DNA from: Rhabdochromatium marinum
GTDB taxonomy: Bacteria; Pseudomonadota; Gammaproteobacteria; Chromatiales; Chromatiaceae
Length of the DNA: 64,000 nt
Direction: 5' to 3'
NCBI RefSeq assembly: GCF_016583795.1
Contig: NZ_NRRS01000002.1
Coordinates: 38,501-102,500 of the forward strand
The notes under the pieces are model-generated. The model saw nothing but the letters and a program-made list of their open reading frames with translations. It did no database searches and was not told the DNA's origin. Made by a program: the position numbers and the translations under genes. Positions 46,357 through 55,165 of this stretch are shown in pieces. How positions within the stretch are numbered: position 1 is the stretch's first letter; each line of letters begins with the position of its first letter.

Positions 46357-46674
46357 TCAGTTGAGCTGAGCGGGTGCCACCAGCACATTCCAGGTTACCA
46401 GATGCCCCGGCTCGACAAATTCCTGAATACGCTCAATGGCCTGATGCACCCGCTCCGGGCGGTCGAAAAACTCCAGCACCAGTGGCAAATCAGTTGAGAG
46501 ATCAAGCAAACGGGCACTGTGAACCACTCCGGTTTGACCGAATCCGGCGACTCCACGCATCACCGTCGCACCGCACACCTTTAGTTCTTCATGCAGGCAT
46601 TTTAACAAGGGGTTCAGCTCCCGGTCTGACTCCGAGAGATACACCCGCACCATGGTGGCTTCGACCATTGTCAT
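46357..46674 (-). CDS. DUF190 family protein
   Basis: 105 residues from MTMVEATMVRVYLSESD. The DUF190 signature is KCLHEELKVCGATVMRGVAGFGQTG followed by DLPLVLEFFD. These PII-like small proteins are commonly encoded next to crcB, as here (37 nt downstream of it), which suggests a role in sensing or modulating fluoride export; the ligand is unknown. An upstream Met at 46731 would overlap crcB and lacks similarity. Confidence 0.9.
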   Translation of the reverse strand: MTMVEATMVRVYLSESDRELNPLLKCLHEELKVCGATVMRGVAGFGQTGVVHSARLLDLSTDLPLVLEFFDRPERVHQAIERIQEFVEPGHLVTWNVLVAPAQLN

Positions 46675-46711
46675 TGTGTCACCTTCGCTATCAGTGGTGG
46701 TCAGTGGCCAA

Positions 46712-47095
46712 TCACAGCGCCCGTGCCGCAATCATGCCGAGCCAGCAGGCACCAAGACACAGGAGCACACTGACCCCGACGTTGAGCAACGCGCGCCCAG
46801 CGGCGCCTTGTTCCACCAGTGCCAGGGTTTCCAGTGAAAAAGTGGAGAAGGTGGTAAAGGCGCCGAGAAAACCGACCAGTATCGCCGAGCGCCACTCCGC
46901 TGAAGCCACACTGCGTTCAAAAAACAGGACAAAGAGCGCACCCATGAGCAGTGAACCACCGACGTTGACCGCCAGGGTCCCCCAGGGAAACTCCCGCCCC
47001 AGCAGGCGATAGACGCCAGTGGATACCGCAAAGCGCGACACAGCGCCCAAGGCACCGCCAGTGGCAATAGCGCTCAATTGTGCAAACATTGGCAT
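46712..47095 (-). CDS. crcB: Fluoride ion channel CrcB/FluC
   Basis: 127 residues with four transmembrane helices. Family motifs are GGALGAVSRFAVS (GxxxGxxxR), TLAVNVGGSLLMG and FTTFSTFSLE, with the polar track Asn and the two Phe of the pore. It forms a dual-topology dimer that exports fluoride. The promoter is just upstream (47132-47140). A Met at residue 3 is an alternative start. No fluoride riboswitch is visible in the short leader of about 30 nt. Confidence 0.95.
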   Translation of the reverse strand: MPMFAQLSAIATGGALGAVSRFAVSTGVYRLLGREFPWGTLAVNVGGSLLMGALFVLFFERSVASAEWRSAILVGFLGAFTTFSTFSLETLALVEQGAAGRALLNVGVSVLLCLGACWLGMIAARAL

Positions 47096-47131
47096 AGTCG
47101 TAATGGAGAAGAGCCAAGGTTAAAGCGCCCC

Positions 47132-47140
47132 ATTATAGCA
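47132..47140 (-). promoter_or_regulatory. Extended -10 promoter of crcB
   Basis: On the reverse strand TGC-TATAAT is a consensus extended -10 element. The predicted start of transcription is near 47125, about 30 nt before crcB. No good -35 is present, as expected for an extended -10 promoter. It lies in the 94-nt gap after the cmoB stop. Confidence 0.6.
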
Positions 47141-47189
47141 ATCGCCTGCGGCGGAGGTGGACTCCATACCGTCTGTCACAGGGACGCAC

Positions 47190-48197
47190 TCAAACGCGCC
47201 GCGCAAGCACCATGGCGCGCACCGGCGCGGGATGCCCTTCGCAGGTGCGACTGGCATCATGGGGATCGAGAAAATCCGCCAGGGACTGAAAACGCATCCA
47301 GTCGGTGCGACGTTGCTCGGCGCTGGTGGTCGGCGTGAGATCGACCCCTTCGATCTGTTGGAAACCGACCGCGTGCAGCCAGCTGTGTAGTCTGGACAGA
47401 CTCGGAATTGCATGGACGTTGCGCATTTGCGCATAACGCCCCGGTGGTTCCAGCACCGCATCCTCGTCGGTGTCTAACACCAGGGTTTCCAGCAGCAGCC
47501 GCCCTCCGGGAAGCAACAGTCGATGGAGAATGCGCAAATGCCGCAGCGGCTCGCGACGGTGATAGAGCACGCCCATGGACAGCAGCAGATCAACACCCGC
47601 CTCCAGGTCACTCAAATCCTCATCGGCCAGAGGCAGCACCGCGAGCCGATCACTGCGCAGCATCTGATTCAGCGCCAAAAACTGAGCGACAAAGCGCAGC
47701 CCGGGATCGACACCGAGCACCAGACGCGCGCCGGCACCCAAGGCCCGGTAGCCGTAGTAGCCGTTGCCACAGCCAATATCGAGCACTAGCGCATCGCGCA
47801 AGGAACCCAGGGCTGCGGCCACACGCGCCCATTTCCAATCCGAGCGCCATTCGGCATCAATGGTGACGCCATGCAGGCAAAACGGCCCCTTGCGCCAGGG
47901 ATGCAAAGCAAGCAGTCCGGCGCGCAGCTGGTCGCGCATACTGGCATCAAGCGGTGGCGTGGCCTCCACGCCAACACAGGGCGCATCAAAGCGCCGCACG
48001 GCTGGCTCGATCACCGGCAAGTGCGCGAGCTGTTCCATCCAGACTCGCCAGTCGCCATGCCGGGGCGCGTGCAGCCGCGCCTGGCTCAGCTCGCGCAAGC
48101 GCGGACACCAGGCACCCGCGCGACTGCTCTGCCAGTGGCGCAGAAAGGGTTCGTAACGCGCTAACACCAGGCGGCCCAAGCCATGAAGTTCAAACAC
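47190..48197 (-). CDS. cmoB: tRNA U34 carboxymethyltransferase CmoB
   Basis: 335 residues. The SAM-type fold is seen in LVLDIGCGNGYYGYRALGAGA, GVDPGLRFVAQFLALNQ and LSMGVLYHRREPLRHLRIL, with the CmoB-specific N-terminal region and HPWRKGPF. It transfers a carboxymethyl group from carboxy-SAM to 5-hydroxyuridine-34 to give cmo5U in tRNAs. It overlaps the cmoA end by 37 nt, longer than usual, so a shorter N-terminus is possible. Confidence 0.94.
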   Translation of the reverse strand: MFELHGLGRLVLARYEPFLRHWQSSRAGAWCPRLRELSQARLHAPRHGDWRVWMEQLAHLPVIEPAVRRFDAPCVGVEATPPLDASMRDQLRAGLLALHPWRKGPFCLHGVTIDAEWRSDWKWARVAAALGSLRDALVLDIGCGNGYYGYRALGAGARLVLGVDPGLRFVAQFLALNQMLRSDRLAVLPLADEDLSDLEAGVDLLLSMGVLYHRREPLRHLRILHRLLLPGGRLLLETLVLDTDEDAVLEPPGRYAQMRNVHAIPSLSRLHSWLHAVGFQQIEGVDLTPTTSAEQRRTDWMRFQSLADFLDPHDASRTCEGHPAPVRAMVLARRV

Positions 48198-48907
48198 TGA
48201 AACCAGGGAACCACCTGGGTAAAACCGGCCGCCTGCAAGCGCTCGCGATGCATCTCTAGCGTGTCCGGGCGCATCACGCGCTCCAAGGCGGCACGTTTGC
48301 GGCTGATCTCCAGCTCCGAATACCCATTGGCGCGCTTAAAGGCGGCGTGACTGTCGTTAACCAGGGCTTCGGCAGCAGGCTGCGGGAAGCGCACCTTTTC
48401 AGCTAACAGTAAACCGCCGCCGGGACGCAGACGCTCGCGCAGGCGTGTGAGCAACGCCAAGCGCTGTTCGGGAGGAATGAATTGCAAGGTCAGATTGAGC
48501 ACCACCAGACTGGCGCCATGGGTATCGACCGTCATTACATCCGCACAACGCGGTTCCAGCCGACCGGTAGCGACTTCGCCAGCCAAGCGCTCATGCAGCT
48601 TGTCGATCATGGCTTGGGAGTTATCCACTGCCACCACTCGCAGTCCAGGCAGCGCATGCTGGGCAAGCAGTGCCGCACTCACGGCTCCGAGCGAGCAGCC
48701 GAGGTCGAAACAGCAGGCGCCAGGCTGCACAAAGCGCCCGCCCACCAGCGCGAGCAGTCGCACAAGTTCGCGATAGCAAGGCACGGAGCGGCTAATCATG
48801 TCAGGGAACACCTGCGCCACCGACTCATCGAAGGCAAAATCACCTGGCGGCACATTGGCGCCGGCATAGAGTCGGTCACGCATATCGTCCGGCAAGAACT
48901 CAGTCAT
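48161..48907 (-). CDS. cmoA: Carboxy-S-adenosyl-L-methionine synthase CmoA
   Basis: 248 residues from MTEFLPDDMRDRLYAG. Hallmarks are FAFDESVAQVFPDMISRSVP, the SAM site FDLGCSLGAVSAALL, and LNLTLQFIPPEQR. It makes carboxy-SAM from SAM and prephenate for CmoB, which follows on the same strand. Start chosen at the Met matching the family; the upstream Met at 48928 adds seven residues. Confidence 0.95.
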   Translation of the reverse strand: MTEFLPDDMRDRLYAGANVPPGDFAFDESVAQVFPDMISRSVPCYRELVRLLALVGGRFVQPGACCFDLGCSLGAVSAALLAQHALPGLRVVAVDNSQAMIDKLHERLAGEVATGRLEPRCADVMTVDTHGASLVVLNLTLQFIPPEQRLALLTRLRERLRPGGGLLLAEKVRFPQPAAEALVNDSHAAFKRANGYSELEISRKRAALERVMRPDTLEMHRERLQAAGFTQVVPWFQCLNFMAWAAWC

Positions 48908-49023
48908 TCGGTCAACTTCTGGCAACACAAGCGGGGCAAAAGGCTGCTAGCATACCGCGATTACCAACACTTGATGCCTGCCCCCTTCCCACACAGCCTC
49001 GAACTGCCGCTCAGGATACGCCG

Positions 49024-51549
49024 ATGACTGCCAACAATACCGCCGCAACACAGGATTTTAGCCAACTCGAGTCCAGCCAGCAGACGCCTTGGAACTCCCC
49101 TGAAACCTCTGCCGCACCTGAGCCAGTGCCTTCTTTAACCACGGACGAGGCATCTGAAACCACCGACCCAGCGCCCAGCCAAACCTCCGAAACCTCCGAA
49201 ACCTCCGAAACCTCCGAAACCTCCGAAACCTCCGAGGAAACAGCTTCATTCATTCATGAATTGGAACCAGAATCTGAATTGGAATCAGAATTAGAGTCAG
49301 AACCGGATTCGGAGCCAGAACCAGAGCCGGAACCGGAACCGGAACCGGAACCGGAGCCAGTATCAGCCTCAACAACAGCTCCAATCCAGGAATCAATCCC
49401 CGCTGCGGAAATCGACCTGTACGACCCGGAACTCTATCTGAACCGCGAGCTGACCTGGCTTGCCTTCAACCAGCGAGTCTTGCATGAGGGGCAGGATTCA
49501 CGCACCCCGCTGTTGGAGCGGGTAAAGTTTCTCGCCATCGTCAGCAACAATCTCGATGAGTTCTTCATGAAACGCATCGGCGGACTCAAGCAACAACTGG
49601 CCGCCGGCGTGCATACGCCCACCATCGACGGTCGCACGCCCGAGCAGCAACTGGCTGCATGCCGCGAACTCATTGCGCAGCTGCAAGAGGATCAGGAACA
49701 GCTCTATGACACCCTGATGCAGGCATTGGCCGAGCACGATATCCGTCTGGTCACCGTTGAATCACTGCCCGAGGATGCCCGTGCCCGTCTGCGCGAACAC
49801 TTCCGCACCAACATCTTCCCGATGATCACGCCGCTGGCGATGGATCCCACGCATCCCTTCCCCTTTATCTCCAATCTCGCGCTGAATCTGCTGGTGCGTC
49901 TGCGTTACCCCGGCGGCAACGAGACCTATATGGCGCGCATCAAGGTGCCGGTCAGCAAGGATGTCTCCAAGCGGCTGATTCAAGTCGATGATGTCAATAC
50001 CTTCGTCACCCTTGATGACTTGATAAAGCACAACCTCGACATGCTGTTTCCTGGCATGGAAATCGAAAGCTGCGAACTGTTCCGAGTGACGCGCAATGCC
50101 ATTGTCGAACCGGAAGCCGAGGCCGCGAACGATCTGCTGGAGATGATCGAAACCGAACTGCGCGAGCGCCATTTCGCACCCATTGTGCGCTTGCAGGTTC
50201 AGGCCGATATGGACCCGATCCATCGCGGCATGCTGGCGGCGGAACTGGGCCTGAATGAAGCCAATGATGTCTATGAAGTCGCCGGCATGATGGCCAAGCG
50301 AGATCTGTTTGAACTCGCCAGCCTGAGTTTGCCTGAGCTGCATTTCAAGCCGCACCGTCCTGGCGATCATCCACTGCTCGCCAACGACCGGCGCAATATC
50401 TTCCACGTCATCCGCGAAAACGGTCCCCTGCTGCTGCAACACCCCTATGAATCCTTCTCCACCACGGTGGAGCGGTTTTTATCAACAGCGGCCAAAGACC
50501 CCAAGGTGCTGGCGATTAAGATGACCCTGTATCGCACCTCGGCTGGCGCCATTTTGGATGCGCTCATCGCAGCCGCGCGTAATGGCAAGCAGGTCGCCGT
50601 GCTGGTGGAGCTCAAGGCGCGTTTCGATGAAGCGGCCAACATTGGCTGGGCCCGCCGACTGGAGTCGGAAGGTATTCACGTCACCTATGGGGTGCTGGGG
50701 CTAAAAACCCACAGCAAGCTGATTTTCGTGGTACGCCGCGACTACTCGCAACTGCGCCGCTACTACCACATTGGCACCGGCAATTATCATCCGGGCACCG
50801 CCAAACTTTACACCGACATTGGCATGCTCGGCTGTGACGAGGAGATCGGCCAGGATCTAACCGAACTGTTCAACTATCTGACCGGCTATTCCCCACCGCC
50901 GAGCTATCGTAAAATTCTCGCCGCGCCCTACACGCTGAAACCCGGCATTCTGAGCCGCATTCAGCGCGAGATCGATCACCACCAGCGCGATGGTAACGGC
51001 CTGATTCAGATGAAAATGAACGCGCTTGATGATCCGGATATCACCCGCGCGCTCTATAAGGCCAGTCGGGCGGGCGTGAAGGTGGATCTGATTGTGCGGG
51101 ATACCTGTCGCTATCGTCCCGGTGTGCCGGGCCTGTCAGAAACGGCCCGGGTGATCAGTATTGTGGGACGCTTTCTTGAGCATGGGCGCATCCTGTACTT
51201 CCGCAACGGTGGTGAGGAAGAATATTACTTTGGCTCGGCGGACATGATGCGCCGCAATCTGGAAGCACGGGTGGAAGTGCATGCCCCAGTTGAGAACCCG
51301 GAACTGCGCCAGGAACTGCGGCTGATTCTCGATGTACAGTTAGCCGATTCCCGCTCGGCCTGGGACATGCAGCCGGATGGCAGCTATGTGCAACGCCAGC
51401 CCAGCGATGACAACACCAAGGGCGCGCAGGACCTGTTGATTCAGGTCGCGGAAAAACGCCTGGCGGCTGCGGCTAAACATAAGGAAAAGAGCCTGCGTTC
51501 GCGCCTGCTCAGCCATTTCGAGCGCCGGCTGGCAGCGAATCAGACGTAA
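49024..51549 (+). CDS. ppk1: Polyphosphate kinase 1 with long acidic repetitive N-terminal extension
   Basis: 841 residues. The core (from LYLNRELTWLAFNQRVLHEG near residue 136) has all Ppk1 parts: VSNNLDEFFMKRIGGLKQQ, the autophosphorylated His in GLKTHSKLIFVVRRD, YYHIGTGNYHPGTAKLYTDI and the PLD-like C-terminus. It makes inorganic polyphosphate from ATP. Residues 1-130 are an extension absent from most Ppk1: six (SET) units at 54-71 and then Glu-Pro dipeptides at about 97-110, intrinsically disordered and strongly acidic. Residue use differs from the core. No ppx is adjacent. Confidence 0.95.
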   Translation: MTANNTAATQDFSQLESSQQTPWNSPETSAAPEPVPSLTTDEASETTDPAPSQTSETSETSETSETSETSEETASFIHELEPESELESELESEPDSEPEPEPEPEPEPEPEPVSASTTAPIQESIPAAEIDLYDPELYLNRELTWLAFNQRVLHEGQDSRTPLLERVKFLAIVSNNLDEFFMKRIGGLKQQLAAGVHTPTIDGRTPEQQLAACRELIAQLQEDQEQLYDTLMQALAEHDIRLVTVESLPEDARARLREHFRTNIFPMITPLAMDPTHPFPFISNLALNLLVRLRYPGGNETYMARIKVPVSKDVSKRLIQVDDVNTFVTLDDLIKHNLDMLFPGMEIESCELFRVTRNAIVEPEAEAANDLLEMIETELRERHFAPIVRLQVQADMDPIHRGMLAAELGLNEANDVYEVAGMMAKRDLFELASLSLPELHFKPHRPGDHPLLANDRRNIFHVIRENGPLLLQHPYESFSTTVERFLSTAAKDPKVLAIKMTLYRTSAGAILDALIAAARNGKQVAVLVELKARFDEAANIGWARRLESEGIHVTYGVLGLKTHSKLIFVVRRDYSQLRRYYHIGTGNYHPGTAKLYTDIGMLGCDEEIGQDLTELFNYLTGYSPPPSYRKILAAPYTLKPGILSRIQREIDHHQRDGNGLIQMKMNALDDPDITRALYKASRAGVKVDLIVRDTCRYRPGVPGLSETARVISIVGRFLEHGRILYFRNGGEEEYYFGSADMMRRNLEARVEVHAPVENPELRQELRLILDVQLADSRSAWDMQPDGSYVQRQPSDDNTKGAQDLLIQVAEKRLAAAAKHKEKSLRSRLLSHFERRLAANQT
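49181..49234 (+). repeat. Six 9-bp tandem repeats (AAACCTCCG) within ppk1
   Basis: Six perfect copies of AAACCTCCG encode the (SET)-type tripeptide array. Because the unit is 9 bp, gain or loss keeps the frame and would change only the length of the disordered N-terminus. A second simple repeat (CCGGAA/CCAGAG, about 49312-49353) encodes the Glu-Pro run. Confidence 0.95.
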
Positions 51550-51632
51550 GCAGGGGTGTAGTGGTGCCGATGCCCTGATGCAACAACAACAGGCATCGGC
51601 CGCTGGCCTACCTCTAGACCTGCCGCTGATCT

Positions 51633-52076
51633 TCAGGCGGCCTGGGCGCGTTCCTCAAGCTTGCGGATCAACGGGTAAAGATGCTCGGTTTCGCGTTGGA
51701 TCCGGTCCAGCACCAGACCGAACATCTGCTCAGTCTCGCTCAGAAAGTGCTGATGATCGCGAATTTGCAGGCGCCGCTGCGGCTCCGAGCACCATTCCTT
51801 CAAATACTGATTGAAAATACGCTTGATTTCGGTGGAACCCGACAGAAAGCGATTGGCGGTGTTTTTAACCGACTGATCGGGGTAAGAGAGCAATTGCCCG
51901 CATACCTCACGATCAACAAGCTCGATATGCTCACGCACCTTGGCTGTATACTCAAAAAAAACATCACATGCCGTTGCAGTGTCACACATCTCGCGATTTT
52001 GCACCAAATACAGAAAGATGTTCGACAGCTCGGTGATTTTGTGGTTTTGAGCATGCAGTTGAGAAAAGGCGATCAT
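51633..52076 (-). CDS. Hemerythrin-like four-helix protein
   Basis: 147 residues, all predicted helix, no signal peptide. The pattern resembles a hemerythrin/HHE cation-binding domain: H8/H12 in the first helix (LHAQNHKI), H50 (VREHIELVD), H110 (DHQHFLSETEQMF) and a C-terminal TEHLYPLIRKL. One expected metal His in the last helix is Arg (DRIQRETEH), so iron binding is uncertain. It converges with ppk1. The 269 nt upstream (52077-52345) contain no gene or regulatory site I can support. Confidence 0.55.
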   Translation of the reverse strand: MIAFSQLHAQNHKITELSNIFLYLVQNREMCDTATACDVFFEYTAKVREHIELVDREVCGQLLSYPDQSVKNTANRFLSGSTEIKRIFNQYLKEWCSEPQRRLQIRDHQHFLSETEQMFGLVLDRIQRETEHLYPLIRKLEERAQAA

Positions 52077-52345
52077 AAACGAATCCTCCAGTCATTCGGC
52101 GATCATTCGGCGGTTATCTCGTCGCCTTTTCGCTGATGAGGCGGCTATTACAGCTTCAAGCACCAGGCAGACGACATTCTTATTTGATCGGGCGCGCAGC
52201 CAGTGCAAAGCGCCCAGGTTAAGCACGTCCCTAATAGTTTGACACAGGTTGACACGTTGGACTAGGCCGCAGCCATCCAAAGCCTGCACGTCAGCCGAGC
52301 CATGCAGCGCCGCATGGCCACCACCGGCACGTCGCCCCGCTGGCT

Positions 52346-54091
52346 TTATGTGCGCTCAATCATGGCATCAAGCCGTTTGCCGGGTGGCACCATGGGCAAA
52401 ACGTCCTCAGCCTTATCGACCCAGACATCCACCAGCACACTGCCCTCCTGCTCCAGCGCCTCGCGCAGACTCTCGCGCATGCCCAGGGGGCCGCGCAGGC
52501 GCTGCGTCTTCAGACCGGGATACACATGACTGAGCCCGGTCAGATTCGGCACCTGGCGCCGGCAGGTCTGGTCAATGGCGATACAGTCACGCTCGCAGTC
52601 TTCATTCCGCGCCAAGCAGGTTTCGTAATGATGGCCATCATCCATCATGTCTTCCCATTGCCGCACCATGCCGAGAAAGCTGTTATTCAGCACAAAGATC
52701 TTCAGCGGGATGCGGTGCGCGACCACGGTGGCCAGTTCCTGGATGTTCATCTGAAAGCTGCCATCGCCGTCCACCAGCACCACCGGCTGATTCGGATTGG
52801 CGAACCAAGCACCGATCGCGGCCGGCAGGCCAAAACCCATGGTGCCCAGACCGCCGGAGCTGATCCATTGGCGCGGGCGCTGAAACCCGTAGTACTGCGC
52901 CGCCCACATCTGATGCTGCCCCACGCCGGTCACCAGGGTTGCGTCGCCGGCAGTCAGCTCCGAGAGTGTCTCAATAACAGCTTGGGGCTTGATGTAATCA
53001 CCGTCTGGGTAAGGCAGTGGCATTTGGGTGCGCCATGCGCTGATGCGCTCCATCCATGCGGGATGCTGCGCCTGCACAGGGCTGGCCAGGGCATGCTCGA
53101 AAAACTGCTCCAGCGAAGCGACTAGTGCCAGGTCGGTTTTAATGGTCTTGTCGATTTCCGAGGGATCAATATCGACATGCGCAATGCGCTTGCCGGTGGC
53201 AAAGCCCTTCACCGCCACCCGATCATCAAAGCGCCCACCGAGGGTGAGGATAAAATCGGCTTCGCGCAACGCATAGTTGGCCGGAATACTGCCGTGCATG
53301 CCCGGCATGCCGAGCGCATGGCGCGCGCTCAGGGGCACGGCCCCCAGAGCATTGAAAGTGGTGGTCACGGGGGTATCGAAACGCTCGACGAACTGACGTA
53401 GCGCATCGGACACCTCGGCATGAATCACGCCACCGCCAGCTTTGATGACTGGGCGTTCCGCAGCCGCCAGGGCTTCGAGTATGCGATCAGCGGCCTCGCG
53501 ATCAAATGGATAGGGCGTGCGATGGCGCACCCGGGGCGGATTGGGCTGATCAAGCAGCGCAATCTGCGCGTCCTTACAAATGTCCACCACTACAGGACCG
53601 GGACGCCCGGAGTTGGCCAGGGCGAAGGCTTCACGCAGCGTCCATTCGAGATCGGCCACCGTCTTGACCAGATAGTTGTGCTTAGAAATGGGCCGGGTCA
53701 TGCCCAGGGTATCGACCTCCTGGAAGGCATCGCTGCCGATGGCTGTGCTGGACACCTGTCCGGTAATGAAGACCGTGGGCACTGAGTCCTTATGGGCATC
53801 GGCAATCGGCGTGGCTAGGTTGGTCGCTCCCGGCCCCGAGGTCGCCAGAACTACGCCGACCCGGCCGCCGGCACGGGCATAGCCCTCGGCCGCATGGCCG
53901 GCGGCGCCTTCCTGCCGGCAGAGGATAAAGCGCGGCGCCGGCTTACCCCGGCGCATGCGCTTATTGAGTTCAACATGCAGCGGAATGACGGCACCACCGG
54001 TATGGCCGAAAATCAACTCCACACCCAAATCCGTTAGGACATCAAACAAAATAGCCGCGCCACTGCGACGCGCCGGAACCGAAGCCGTCAT
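52346..54091 (-). CDS. ilvB: Acetolactate synthase large subunit with a four-Cys segment
   Basis: 581 residues from MTASVPARRSGAAILFDVL, after a GGGGA ribosome site. It joins two pyruvates (or pyruvate and 2-oxobutyrate) with thiamine diphosphate in branched-chain amino acid synthesis. Catalytic Glu61 is in CRQEGAAGHAAEGYARAGG; the TPP/Mg motif is VDGDGSFQMNIQELATV. Directly after the RQWE motif, residues 492-510 carry Cys 492, 499, 503 and 510 (C-x6-C-x3-C-x6-C), which I do not recall in usual IlvB/IlvG/IlvI. No small subunit (ilvN/ilvH) and no ilvC is adjacent; ilvD is 4 kb away on the same strand. Confidence 0.9.
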   Translation of the reverse strand: MTASVPARRSGAAILFDVLTDLGVELIFGHTGGAVIPLHVELNKRMRRGKPAPRFILCRQEGAAGHAAEGYARAGGRVGVVLATSGPGATNLATPIADAHKDSVPTVFITGQVSSTAIGSDAFQEVDTLGMTRPISKHNYLVKTVADLEWTLREAFALANSGRPGPVVVDICKDAQIALLDQPNPPRVRHRTPYPFDREAADRILEALAAAERPVIKAGGGVIHAEVSDALRQFVERFDTPVTTTFNALGAVPLSARHALGMPGMHGSIPANYALREADFILTLGGRFDDRVAVKGFATGKRIAHVDIDPSEIDKTIKTDLALVASLEQFFEHALASPVQAQHPAWMERISAWRTQMPLPYPDGDYIKPQAVIETLSELTAGDATLVTGVGQHQMWAAQYYGFQRPRQWISSGGLGTMGFGLPAAIGAWFANPNQPVVLVDGDGSFQMNIQELATVVAHRIPLKIFVLNNSFLGMVRQWEDMMDDGHHYETCLARNEDCERDCIAIDQTCRRQVPNLTGLSHVYPGLKTQRLRGPLGMRESLREALEQEGSVLVDVWVDKAEDVLPMVPPGKRLDAMIERT

Positions 54092-54201
54092 GCAATCCCC
54101 TTCAATCAATCCGTTCAACAGGTGTTATTACCCTGAGCTGAACCACCCAAAGGCTTTGGCCATGAGTTTAGCGCCTTGCCGGGATGGCGCCTAGTGGGGC
54201 C

Positions 54202-54975
54202 TCAACGCGACTCAAGCAGCAGACGATGCGCCTGATCGTCAATGGTCATGCGAAAACGCCCCAGCAGGCTCATGCCCAGCAGACCGTGGCGGCCTAACTG
54301 GGCATCATCAAGAAAGGCCACAGCGATATCCGCCACCCGCTGGCCGTTGAGCCAAACCGCCGGTAACTGACCATAGCGCGCCTGGGCACGACCATTGGCG
54401 GTCTGCACCTCCCGCTGACGCAGGCCAGCAGTACTGAGTCCGAGCTGGCTGATCATAGAGGCAGGCAGCACCAGCGCATCAGCCCCGGTGTCAATCAGCA
54501 GCTCTTGGCCCAGCCGTCGCGCGCCCGCGCCTTCGAGTTCGACCCGCACCAGGTGCTGATTGCCACGCCGCCGCGTCGGCAGCTCAATGAATCCCGGGGT
54601 CGCAGGCACCACAGGCACATGAACCGGGGTCGGCGGCATTCCCGACCCGGCCATCTTGATGCCCAGAATCAACACCCGCTCCACGCTTCCATCGGGTCTC
54701 TGGATAATAATGTAGTCGAAGGTCTCCAGTAAGGTTCGCAAGCGCTGATACAGTGAGCCATCAATTAACCGCCCGCGCTGTTCAGCGAGATACTCGCCAC
54801 CCTGGATGCGAAAACCATGCTGCTGTGCCAGACGTGCAAGTTCGGCGCTCAACTCAACCGAGGCTGCGCCGCTGAGCCCCGACCCAAGCATCATGATCAA
54901 CAATAGCAGCATCAAGAACCGCTGGCGCGCCCCCCGGGTGCCGCTACTTGAGATAAGCATCCATGAAAACCTCAT
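54202..54975 (-). CDS. Retropepsin-like aspartic protease (clan AA), membrane-anchored or exported
   Basis: 257 residues. An N-terminal hydrophobic stretch (about 19-37, RFLMLLLLIMMLGSGLSGA) is a signal or anchor. The C-terminal half (from about 140) is a single retropepsin-like domain with catalytic LLIDTGADALVLP, a flap region GQLPAVWLNGQRVADIAVA and the GLLGMSLLGRF segment. Such proteins act as dimers in the periplasm. The family is TIGR02281-like; the substrate is unknown. It is transcribed divergently from argD. Confidence 0.86.
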   Translation of the reverse strand: MRFSWMLISSSGTRGARQRFLMLLLLIMMLGSGLSGAASVELSAELARLAQQHGFRIQGGEYLAEQRGRLIDGSLYQRLRTLLETFDYIIIQRPDGSVERVLILGIKMAGSGMPPTPVHVPVVPATPGFIELPTRRRGNQHLVRVELEGAGARRLGQELLIDTGADALVLPASMISQLGLSTAGLRQREVQTANGRAQARYGQLPAVWLNGQRVADIAVAFLDDAQLGRHGLLGMSLLGRFRMTIDDQAHRLLLESR

Positions 54976-55057
54976 GCAGTTAATGTGGAAGCAGGGCCGG
55001 CTTTCCCAATTGCTGCGCTATTACTGCACTGAAAACGCGCTATGCCAGGTCAATCAG

Positions 55058-55087
55058 TTGTGAGTCAGCACCATCCGCTGATATATT
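55058..55087 (+). promoter_or_regulatory. Predicted sigma70 promoter of the argD-argF operon
   Basis: TTGTGA (55058-55063), an 18-nt spacer and TATATT (55082-55087). The predicted start lies near 55094, four nt before the ATG of the leader peptide, so the leader would be almost leaderless. I see no ArgR-type box. Confidence 0.5.
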
Positions 55088-55097
55088 AGGCGTTTCG

Positions 55098-55142
55098 ATG
55101 CACTTGGCCCAGCGAAACTTAAGCAGGCGGTCTCGACGCTGA
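55098..55142 (+). CDS. Arginine-rich leader peptide upstream of argD-argF
   Basis: The short frame reads MHLAQRNLSRRSRR and stops at TGA 55140-55142. Five of fourteen residues are arginine, encoded by CGA, AGG, CGG, CGA and CGC, the last four clustered just before the stop. An AGG lies 7 nt upstream of the ATG, although the predicted promoter would start transcription past it. The final codons form the 5' arm of the terminator hairpin that follows. This is the layout of an amino-acid leader for transcription attenuation, and the operon downstream makes arginine. Too short for homology, so the call rests on position and composition. Confidence 0.6.
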   Translation: MHLAQRNLSRRSRR

Positions 55143-55165
55143 CGCGCGCGACCGCTTTATTTTTT
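55127..55165 (+). terminator. Intrinsic terminator (attenuator) in the argD leader
   Basis: GCGGTC (55127-55132) pairs with GACCGC (55150-55155). The stem continues with CG/CG and CGC/GCG around a TGAC loop, interrupted by one mismatch and one bulged A, and is followed by TTTATTTTTT. The leader stop codon TGA is in the loop. No plus-strand gene lies upstream, so this terminator serves the argD leader. A second small hairpin (TGGCC-TTC-GGCCA, 55167-55179) comes next. Confidence 0.7.

Noticed and set aside
47096..47189. Fluoride riboswitch before crcB
   Set aside because: The leader predicted from the extended -10 promoter is only about 30 nt and lacks the conserved fluoride motif.
49181..49353. 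CRISPR or non-coding repeat array
   Set aside because: The repeats are short, contiguous, in frame and explained by coding of the ppk1 N-terminus; no spacers exist.
52201..52262. Two TTGACA-like boxes on the plus strand
   Set aside because: No rightward gene follows them and no -10 is properly spaced.
54128..54163. A short leader peptide upstream of the acetolactate synthase gene
   Set aside because: The frame reads MAKAFGWFSSG with no Ile, Leu or Val, and no terminator hairpin follows, so it does not look like a branched-chain attenuator.
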